NCBI GenBank assembly: GCA_964035575.1
Contig: OZ037851.1
Location: forward strand, 1,364,001-1,428,000
Reading direction: 5' to 3'
Length of the DNA stretch: 64,000 nt
DNA from: Rhynchopus sp. YZ270_cl-10
Taxonomy: Eukaryota > Euglenozoa > Diplonemea > Diplonemida > Diplonemidae
Notes under the pieces: model-generated
The model's database searches: none
Seen by the model: the letters and a program-made list of their open reading frames with translations, nothing else
Told to the model about the DNA's origin: nothing
Shown here: one piece after another, positions 53,118 through 61,956 of the stretch
How positions within the stretch are numbered: position 1 is the first letter of the stretch
How the letters are laid out: each line of letters starts with the position of its first letter
Translations under genes and position numbers: made by a program

Positions 53118-53119
53118 AG
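53118..53119 (+). promoter_or_regulatory. Candidate trans-splice acceptor for the cupin gene
   Basis: AG in CCCATTCCCAG, 53 nt before the ATG; a second AG at about 53151 is possible. Confidence 0.4.
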
Positions 53120-53172
53120 GAGGAAAGGCTTGGGACGCCGGTATACACAGAGGACTCCACAAAACCTATGAT

Positions 53173-55040
53173 ATGGCAAGTCCTCAGGAAAATCAAGGGA
53201 TCCGAGCAGCGTCGTTACCGCTGCTGACGAAGGTCGCGCAGAACTCGGGGGATTGGCACACTGTGCTGCAGGAGGGGCTGCCGGTTGCGGTGAAGCGGAT
53301 AAACTTTCTCAAGAAGGAGCCGAAGTGGACGTGGGATGTCGACTTCCTCATCAAGCATGCAAACCCAGAAGCGCTCTTCGCAGTCTACGCTGGCGACTGT
53401 GCCATGATGAACGAACGCCTCCAAGACCCCAACGCCACGCAAACCTGCGCCTACACACCCCCCGCCAAGAAGGTCTACGTCACCGCCCAGCAACTCAAAA
53501 AACTCAAAAACATGGAAAAACGGAAACACAAATACATGCTGCAGGACATTCTGAAGGTAGGCCTGGGGAACAGCCTTGAAAAGGAATTTGCTTCCTTTAT
53601 TTGGGACGTTGTCGATGACATTCGGAAGGTGGCTGGGTACGGGCCTGTCATTAGCCATGAACTCAGCATTTTTGAGGAGGGCTGCTACTGCCCTGCACGG
53701 TACGAAGAGCAAGACACGATACACGCTGCATTGACGGGCAAGCGACGTTTGATGGTCTTCTCCCCTGAAGTCTACGCATCACTGTACCCATTCCCCGTAT
53801 GCCACCCTGCAGACCGATACACCCAGCTCGGTGAACACCTCGAGAACGGAACCTGCCCCGGAGAGCGCTACCCTCGCTTCTCCTTCGCCGCAAAGTACGG
53901 CCAAGTGGTCGACCTCAGCGCCGGTGAAGTCCTCTTCCTCCCCTCCCACTGGTGGGTGCACGACATGGCGCCAGAGTCAGAGGCAATCTCAATGACCCTC
54001 TGGTGCAAACCCAAAAAGGATGAAGACACAACCATCCACACAAACCCCTCCTCAAGGATGGTGACGGTTCGGCGTAATGTTGAGAAGATTCTGTCAGAGG
54101 TATGCGAAAAAACAAAAATGATAATTTTTAGAGAATGAAGAAGGAGACCTAAGCTGAGGACACAAATCTGGGTAACATTGTGCTGATCCTACTTTGTTTG
54201 CGATTTGTTGACAAAACAAATTTGGATGCATGTTTTGGAGCATAAATCTGTAACATATGGAAATGGAGCATTGAATTTAAATTTGAAAGAGAAAAGGGGC
54301 TGTTTACATTTGACTTCCAACTACAGAAACTGGGCCCTGTGACAGCCCACAAGGTGTGGTGCTGCCTAGAGCGTGGTAGGGTCCCACAAGGCGAGGACGT
54401 TGATGAGCTCAATACAATGCTCTACGACGCCCAGCGGTTGCTCACACATTTGATAGACGGGCGCAAGGCGAAGCTGCTGTTGAAGGTATGGCAAACCCAT
54501 TTTTTTTGTCACCTTTCTTTCACCATTGTTTCTTAACCTTTCTTGACGTCCCACCCTTTGCATGGGCTCGACTGAGATGCGTTTTAGCACGTTTCAACTA
54601 CTCTTTCTTTTTTGCGTACACGCAGTGTTTGCTGCGATCAACGAAAAAATACACAGAGTAGATTAGTGAGAACAAATCACGTGGCCAAATGTTAGTTTAG
54701 TTTTTTTTCAAATACTCAACGAACGTTGCAAAATGTATTTCTGGTACCCCAGAAATCCAAAAAAACGAAGTACGTGACAACTACGCACTAAGTGCGCAAG
54801 AAGTAATCAATATGGGGTCGTCAGGAGCACGAGCACCAATTTAGTAATTCTTAAATTGTTTTCCAGGAAATCGCGGACGGACGATTTTTGCACCACAACG
54901 TAGTAGACCCGAAGCTGGTGGACTTCAAACGGCGGGTAGCTGAGGAGGACGCTGCCGAGCAGCTCGGAATCGACAAGCGCCGTGCCTGTGCAGCTGCACG
55001 ACGTAAAGGGGCCGCCGATACCTCAGAGCCAGCAGCATAA
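53173..55040 (+). CDS. JmjC/cupin_8-type protein with altered iron ligands
   Basis: Exons 53173-54099, 54327-54485 and 54867-55040, 419 residues; introns start GTATG and end CAG. Residues about 25-300 fit the JmjC-like cupin of protein and tRNA hydroxylases: DTIHAALTGKRRLMVFSPE, SLYPFPVCHPADRYTQLGE, YGQVVDLSAGEVLFLPSHWW. In active members the first strand reads HYDE.D and the last WWHxV. Here the equivalents are RYEEQD and WWVHDM, so the first His is Arg, the Asp is Glu, and the distal His is displaced or lost. It may be an inactive fold used for binding. The C-terminal part (VWCCLERGRVPQGEDVDELN and a Lys/Arg/Ala-rich end) is helical and unassigned. Confidence 0.75.
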
Positions 55041-55490
55041 AATTACATGGGGGAGAAATCCACATTTTTAAACGGGATGTTACCCAATCAAATAAAAATG
55101 TGCCTGGGGTAGAACATATGGGAACGGGGGGGGAGATGGGGGGGAGGGGCGGGGCAATTTGGTCCCAAAAGAAAAAATAGTAGTGGCAATCCACGAAAAG
55201 GAGGGAGAAGCAGGGTGACGGCTGCGCAGACCATTGCCTGACCGTTATCAAATTTTAAGAATAGGGTGTTCGGCCCAAATTTTTTCAGGGAAAAAAAAGA
55301 ATAACGTTTCTCCCCCCAAAAGCCCTCGTAACTAATCTCAAAAAAAATAATAATGGGCAGAGTAGAAAAGGGGGGGGGGGGGGGGGGAGAGAGACGCTAA
55401 AAAACACCCCTCCGCCCCCCTCCCTAAAAAAAAACCCTCCTCACCTTTTGTGTGGCAACAATCAGCTTTGCAAAAAAAAAAAAAAGATTT
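55041..55490. other. Intergenic, homopolymer-rich
   Basis: G and A runs (an 18-nt G run at about 55370). No gene or element seen. Confidence 0.6.
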
Positions 55491-57234
55491 CCCCCTTTTT
55501 ATAGACCTCTTGACATCTGAATCAATAAGGACCCTAACTCGGTTTGTTAGTTCCGGAGAGCAAGGAACTATCGTCACCTCCAAAACTCTACAGCGTGCAT
55601 AAAGCATGTTGCGGTCATTCTCCTTGAGCTCGTCTTTCACCTCAGCACATGCCTTGCACGTAATCCGGTGATTGACCACAGAGGTATTTCACCACAGGAA
55701 GTCCCTCCGAGACGTACTTGTGTTTGTGCACCCCTTCCTGCACCTTCCGCTGCATGCACGATCTGCGGCCACCCTCTTTAGGTCTTTGTCACGCATGACC
55801 TGTGCCACAGCCAGCCGCCGTAGCGTAGCGCTTAAAGTGCTATATGACCTATATATCAGCCATTCCATGAAAATCCGTATACTTTTGCAAAAAAGTCACT
55901 CAGAGAACCCAGATGCAAATTTTTTATCGTGCGACCCCGCATTTGATTCATTTTGACTCCCCGGACCTGAGAATATTTTTTTCAAAAAAAAATATAAAAA
56001 AATACCATCCGAGGATGTGTGGGAGAGCTTTGGGGTCCGGCTCTCCCAGTGATCTCAACAATTTCGCAGTCACAAAAACCCCCCAAAACCCCGCTAGTCT
56101 GAATTTCCGAGCTCGGCGCTTTTCATTTAAAAAAAAATCGAGAAGATTAGTGGAGTAGAAGTTGTCTACTTTTTTTACCATGGGTAATTTTGCACTATAG
56201 CTATAAATAGCAGGGTAAATTACCTTGGAAAATGGGGTGTTCGCCGCTGGTATACGGTAGTACCCTGGTCGCCTTCTGCGTCTACCCGTTCGTCGTACGA
56301 CCCCGGAATTGCAAGATATTGCAATGCATCTTTCAAACGCGTGCTTGGGCAATTTATTTTTTGACGAAAGCGTGGCCTTAAAATATAGAGGAATTCCTCT
56401 GTAAAAGGGGCACCATAAGGCACTTCCTAGTAGGTACCTTCCGCCTAAGAACTGCCCAAAAAATAATAGACATCAACAGATGCATAAAAAAAATCGTCCG
56501 ACCCCGGAATTGAAAGATTTCGTACCCGATCTTCCAAAAAAAGAGAAAAAATATTTTTTTTGGGGACCTGGGGCCCTGTTAAAATTATGTGGCCACGGAC
56601 GACATCGTTTCCGGAAATATAAAGTATTTTTTTGTTGTCGAAAATGCGCTAGTCTGCATATCCGAGCTCGGCGCTTTCAAATAAAAAAAAAATCGAAAAG
56701 ATTAGTGGAGTAGAAGTTGTCTAGTATTTTTACCAATAACAGGGGTTTTGTATACGGTTTTTCATGGAATGGCTGATATATGACCTGTGCTCTGTTGTAA
56801 TACAGGTCACGTACTCGCATCACAAGGTACTTCTTGCGCACTCCGCCTACCCGCCTATGTATGCGGCAGAACCAAACTGCCGGCTGTCCTCCTCGTACCC
56901 ATCACGCACCAGTGTCTCCTCTCCACGACTCAACACCATCAGGGCATCATCTGAACTCGCTGTCGGACAACTTGTAGCATCAGTGCGGAGCATCAACACG
57001 CACGTTTGACAAAGAGATCTGTTCTGTGGCAACCAGAACACCCTACCTTCCTGCAGCGGCTTCTGACACGTTGCTCTGCGTCACTTTACCTTTACACGCA
57101 AACCACCTCGCTGCACAGGGGGGCTCGCGCTTATTGAGGGCAGTTTGCAGACAGCGTTCACAGATGTCCGGTGAAACCACTACGCGTGTTGCGCGTACTT
57201 CTTTGTCTCGGTTAGGCGCGGTACACCCGGTCAT
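55491..57234 (-). pseudogene. Minus-strand CxxC-motif coding remnants, split by a transposon
   Basis: Several short minus-strand stretches look coding. 57234-57043 has DICERCLQTAL and ARWFACKGKV. 57025-56850 has RSLCQTCVLMLRTDATSCP and RGEETLVRDGYEEDSRQF. 55810-55690 has LAVAQVMRDKDLKRVAADRA. 55679-55500 has RITCKACAEVKDELKENDRN and LYARCRVLEVTIVPC. Three CxxC pairs suggest a zinc-binding protein. Joining the pieces would need splice sites I can only guess at (for example a GTAGGG...CACAG pair at about 57046-57025), and the transposon 55851-56781 lies between the second and third. It may be a split gene with the transposon in an intron, or a relic. Family not recognised. Confidence 0.4.
55851..56781. 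mobile_element. DNA transposon, MULE-like, ATATATCAGCCATTCC ends
   Basis: Inverted ends of about 31 bp (ATATATCAGCCATTCC, then ATGAAAA and CCGTATAC). GACCT lies on both sides (55846-55850 and 56782-56786), extending to TATGACCT if the ends are shifted by 3 bp. Inside are two direct copies, about 77 bp each, of GAGCTCGGCGCTTT...GATTAGTGGAGTAGAAGTTG (56091 and 56648), and three related GACCCCG-A-TTGA blocks (55934, 56300, 56504). No transposase domain seen. The superfamily is uncertain. Confidence 0.68.
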
Positions 57235-57300
57235 TTTTTTTTTTTTTGTACCAAACTACTGCCAATGAGCTTGTATTTCAAGTCACCTTTTTTTTCTCCC
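57150..57300 (+). repeat. Diverged copy of the CAAGTCAAC short interspersed repeat
   Basis: CGGTACACCCGGTCAT, a T run, GTACC, then GCTTGTATTTCAAGTCACC and a T run; same block order as at 9129 and 24093 but interrupted by T runs as at 3425. Confidence 0.45.
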
Positions 57301-57329
57301 TCCCTCCAACTCCCTCCAACTCCTCTAAC

Positions 57330-57331
57330 AG
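57330..57331 (+). promoter_or_regulatory. Candidate trans-splice acceptor for the nuclease-helicase gene
   Basis: AG in CTCCTCTAACAG after 40 nt of CT-rich sequence, 9 nt before the ATG. Confidence 0.55.
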
Positions 57332-57340
57332 AACACCTCC

Positions 57341-60300
57341 ATGTCTTCCACGATGTCTTCCCCGACAGTGTTTAAGGTCCGCCCATCAGGGGTGGGGTCG
57401 TATTATCATCGAAAGGAATGCGAAAGATATTTGGTGAAGGCAGGGTTTGCGGAGTCTGGGAAGAGCGAGCCTCTGTCTGCTGCAGCGACACTACGCGTCA
57501 CGCGGGGCAATGCTTTTGAGGACGCCGTGTGGACGGCACTGCAAGCTGCGGCCGACTCCGACGACTCCATTGTCTGCATCGACGCAACTGACGAGACACC
57601 CTTTGCGCCTGACGGACCCTCCTTTCGGCACTACATCAACTCCATCCTCCACCTCGACGAACCACATGACCCATCCTACTACTATAAAACCTTCTACCTC
57701 TACCAGGCCCCATTCTCAGAGGTACACCTCGGCACAACCGGGACCACGCGCATCACAACCTCCAAGGCATATCCAGACATCCTCGTCGTTTCCTTCGTGG
57801 AGGCGAGGCAAACCAATGAAGGGGTCGCCCCATATTCAGTTCGTGTCACCGTCGCTGATGTGAAGAGCAGTGCCGCAGGGAAAGTTTCACATCAAGCACA
57901 GATCGCCGTATACTGCGATATCATTCAAAAGAATTTGGGGGAGGATGACGGGAACATTGAGGTCTCAGATATAGGGGAGATCTGGCTGCCGGGGGAGGAG
58001 TCTTTGTATTGCATTGAGAAAATCGAGCTTGCTCCCGTTAAACACTCTGTACGGAGGGTCTTAGCAAAACTGGAGGATCCACGGTTTTTTGAGAACCCCA
58101 ATTGGGCCCTTTCTGCGTCTCGGTGTTCAGGCTGTCCTTATCTTGGAGAGTGTAGGGAAGAAGCGAAGGGGACACGCAGAGCGTTGCAGGAAGCAGCGCC
58201 ACACAAAGGCGACCCAGGTGCACCTCTCGCAGACATTGAAGACATGTGGACAAAGGATCCTTCCTTCAGAATGGAAAATGCGACGTCCCTCAGGTGCACG
58301 GAGGACACACCCGTACCAGAGTGTGTTGTCTCTCAGAGGGAGGGTAAAGTGGTCAAGAAGGAAGGTGCAGACATAATGGCAGAGCAATGTCTCCCGCAGA
58401 GATGTGACAACGATATTGTGCTGTCGATTCTTTCTGGGGATGGGGTCGGGCGTGCGTATCCTATGGTTCGTGCGTTTTGCATTGAAAATATGGCAACAAA
58501 AACCAGTAAATGTATCGCATTTGATGAATTTGATGCAGACGATGTGCAGACCTTCCTGCACACCCTTGACAGCTTCATCACCTCATCCTCTTCAGAGTCG
58601 CTTCAGGTTTATGTTGCGTCTTTGCAGGAGAAATTCGTTTTGCAGAAACTATTAGATGAAGTGTTCTTACATGGCAGTCAGGATGCGACAAACTTGGCTA
58701 TGTTAAAGCGTATCGCAGGCGCATATGCACATGACAGTGTTGAATGCATTGGGACACATTGGAGGAAGGAGGACCGGTTCTTTGCAGAGTTGGCGCAGGT
58801 CGTGCCATCGACCGCCTCTCTGGGAGACTGGAAGCGTCTTGCGAAGACGTTCCCTGCCTTTGACGAAGGAGTTTCTGCCACCGCTACCACGAAAAAGAAG
58901 CTCACAGACTTCGTCAGCGAACAGCTCCAACGTGAAGGCCTTCCGTCAGACCCCAAGCTTGCACTACCGGAGCTTGCCCGCCACACCCAGACATACCCCT
59001 CCGTGATCTGTCTCCGCCAAATCGCGGCAAAGCTTTTCTGGATCCCCGAAATCGGATACCCCGTGGAGTTCCATGGGTTTTCCTCTGTTGATCTGGCGAC
59101 TGAAGACCAGCTGGTTGGCTGTCCTCGCGAGACGCTTCTGCAGGAAGCAGAAAAGCGTGTCGTGCTGGCGAAGGAGACGCTGGGGTACCTGAGAGGGGCG
59201 TTCAGTGGGGAAGGGTGTGCGACGTCCGTTGCGTCGAAGTGTCTGTCGTTTTGGCAGAGTGAGAGCGTCTTCAGCGAGCTTCTCTGGTGCAAAGAACACG
59301 AGAAACGAACCAACATCACCGACAAATGTGACGACGTTTCAGTGGCAAAGAAACGCATCCTCATCACCAAGACAAACGCCACCACGTGGTCACTCTCCAA
59401 CACCCCTGGCCTCCCCTCAACAGACCGCGAAGACGAGCTTGAAGCACAGCGCACCTCCTTCATAGAGCAGGTCGACGCCTTCCGCTCTGGAAACTACTTT
59501 GTGTTCTGGTCTGCCCCCGAAGCTGCCCAAACCCTTACCACACAACTTCGCCGACTGAACAAAACCTTTTCCGCATCTGGCCCAGCCCACTCTGCTTATA
59601 AAAACGCGAAGGATGCGGGGTTTGCTCTAGGCGACCTAATCTGTGTGACAGAGCCATCCTCTCCCTCCGGTCTGATGGACGTCTACGGGAAGAAGTATAC
59701 GTTAAAGATAAAGGATGCGAGGAAGGATGTGGGGAAGGTGCTTCTGTATGGTTCGGCTGAGTTGTCGGCAGACTTTGTGAAGGGTATGCCGGTGGGCACG
59801 GTGCTCTCGCTTTACCCACGCAACTATGATGCAAACAGCCCAAAGGTGACAGTCTCTCTGATGAATCTCTCCGACGCCTTTGAGACAGCGCTACCTAACG
59901 AACCAAGCGCATTTCTGAATACTCTACTCACAGACGGACCTGCTTCAGCTAATACAGGATGTGGCTGTGAAGATAATTCATATGGGGATGAACGTCTCGA
60001 CAAAACAAGCACACTTACCGCAAGCCAGGAGCGTGCGTATTCTCACTTTACTCATCATCGGATCCAACTGGTGTGGGGCCCGCCTGGGACAGGGAAGACG
60101 TTTTATTTAGCGAATGCGATTGTGCGATGGATGGAGGCGCAGAAAACGGAGGGTGAAGGATATAAAATCGCAGTGACGAGCGTTGCAAAAGATGCCTTCA
60201 CGGAGGTTATCGCCATAGTGCGTAGTATAGTGCAGACTCGAGATGCTTCTTTGTGGAGGGATGTTGATGTCATCCTCCAACCTGCCCACGGCGAGACCGA

Positions 60301-61362
60301 ACCGAGCAGCACTTCCACCTTTGTTGTCCATGGTCTTACTGCATGGAAGGCGGAGAAGACTGCAAAGGAGCGTTACGATATGATAGTGATCGACGAAGGC
60401 AGTCAGATGCCTGCTACAGACGCGACGCTTATGGTATGCGATGTACACCCCTCCCTCACCACATCCACCTTCAGCTGACGAAACTGAAGGAAGGGGGCCG
60501 TCTTATTGTTGCAGGGGATCATCTTCAGCTTCCTCCGATTCAGCCGGAAAGCAAGAGGGAGGTGAAGGGGCGGGCGAATGTGTGCAGTTCGATTCTTCTT
60601 GCGCTGATGAGGAAGCGCAACAACGCGCCGGTGGCAGTGTCTGATACGGACCAGCTGCACTGCTCTGTGGTGAAGCTCACGGACAATATGCGGTCCAACG
60701 CAACCATCACCTCGCACACACAGCGTCTCTATGGGAAGGACTACCGTGTTCCCGAGAATGCAGGCGACAGACGCCTTCTCCCACGCAGCAACCCATCTGC
60801 ACCGCAGGAGAGCGGGGCGCAGGCACTCTATGAACTTCTGAAGGGCAGAGTGGAGTGGGCAGACGGCCTGCTCACAGTGGTCGCCAAAGATGTGTCCGAG
60901 GCTGAGTGTGTTGCGTTCCTAGCAGCTGCGATATCTTCGTTGAAGATGGCGGATACAAAGAAAGATGCGTCAGTCCTCGTCGTGACACCAACGAATACGC
61001 AGCGGAAGGCGATTGAGAAGAAGATGCAAAAGAATGTAAAGGTCTGCACTGTGAACAAAGCGCAGGGGCAGACAGCAGATGTGGTCCTCATGGCGTTTGC
61101 GTCGCCGAATCGGTCGGACTTTGCGTTTCAGCTGGAACGCATCAACGTCGCGATGACGCGTGCACGATGCGCCAATGTGTTAATCGTCTCTGCAGAAAGC
61201 ATAGACTCGACAGCATCATCATGCATGTCGGACAAGGTCAGGAGAGGGTACTCCCACATGACAGCATTCATCAAGAGCTCCCCGACACTCCTCATGTCAA
61301 AGGACACCCCATGCAAATGGATTGGACGTGGCGACACTGATAGGATGCTGCTTCTGCGGTGA
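57341..61362 (+). CDS. PD-(D/E)XK (Cas4/Dna2-type) nuclease fused to an SF1 helicase
   Basis: Exons 57341-60433 and 60475-61362 (intron GTATGC...CTTCAG, 41 nt), 1326 residues. The N-terminal domain has every mark of the RecB/Cas4/Dna2 nucleases: Cys27 (YYHRKEC), GNAFE (56-60), PD (Asp146), DVK (173-175), QIAVY (187-191), and then Cys262, Cys265 and Cys271, which with Cys27 should hold a 4Fe-4S cluster. The C-terminal domain is an SF1B helicase of Upf1/Dna2 type: GPPGTGKT (about 912), DEGSQM (about 1016), AGDHLQLPP just after the intron, NMRSN, KAQGQTADVV and NVAMTRARC. About 600 residues between them are unassigned; a barrel-like LGDLICVTEPS segment precedes the Walker motif. It could be a divergent Dna2 or a eukaryotic copy of the bacterial TM0106-type nuclease-helicases. 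Confidence 0.85.
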
Positions 61363-61956
61363 TGCATCTTAAGGGTGGAAGATGTGTACGCAGGAGACAT
61401 ATTCGTCAACTTTTTTCTGTAGTTATGATGTAGTAAAATGACTCAACACAAGAGACGCAGTCATCTTGCCAACGTTTCCGTTATTTCTAGTGACAATGAA
61501 AATGAAATGCGGTTCTACCGGGTGTACTCCACCGTATTGTCTGTGTGTGCCGTGTGTTTCAATCCTTCTCGGGTGTGCGATCTAGCCACCCTACAAATGA
61601 TTTTATTTCCATGTGTACTTGATTTCCCCCCATACCTTAGGGCACGGTGTCTATAGCAGTAAAGGCTTATGCACTGTTACCTTTCCCTGTTAAGACTGTT
61701 CAAGACACACTTCCATTTTCTCTCTCTAGCCCCGGGGGAAATTATGTCTCCGACCCCCCCACACGCCAACTCCAACGAACACAACCCAAAACACTATTTT
61801 TAACCAAACTTATCTTAGCAACCTTTCTCTCTGTGTTTGCATGGTATGCAAACAAACACAGCGCTCATTTTCTCTTCTCTTCCCCCACCCCCTTCTGACC
61901 ACCCCCCTACCCCCTTCAGGTGTGCGCACTGCACTGTACACCGTTTGCATCTAACC
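61363..61956. other. Intergenic with two hairpin motifs
   Basis: GAAGATGTGTACGCAGGAGA with CATATTCGTCAAC and a T run (61376-61416), then AAAATGACTCAACACAAGAG with CGCAGTCATCTTGCC (61435-61475): two diverged members of the AAGATG/CATCTT group in tandem. A CT-rich tract then leads to the next gene. Confidence 0.55.
61918..61919 (+). promoter_or_regulatory. Candidate trans-splice acceptor for the last gene
   Basis: AG in ACCCCCTTCAG after a long CT-rich tract, 37 nt before the ATG. Confidence 0.5.
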
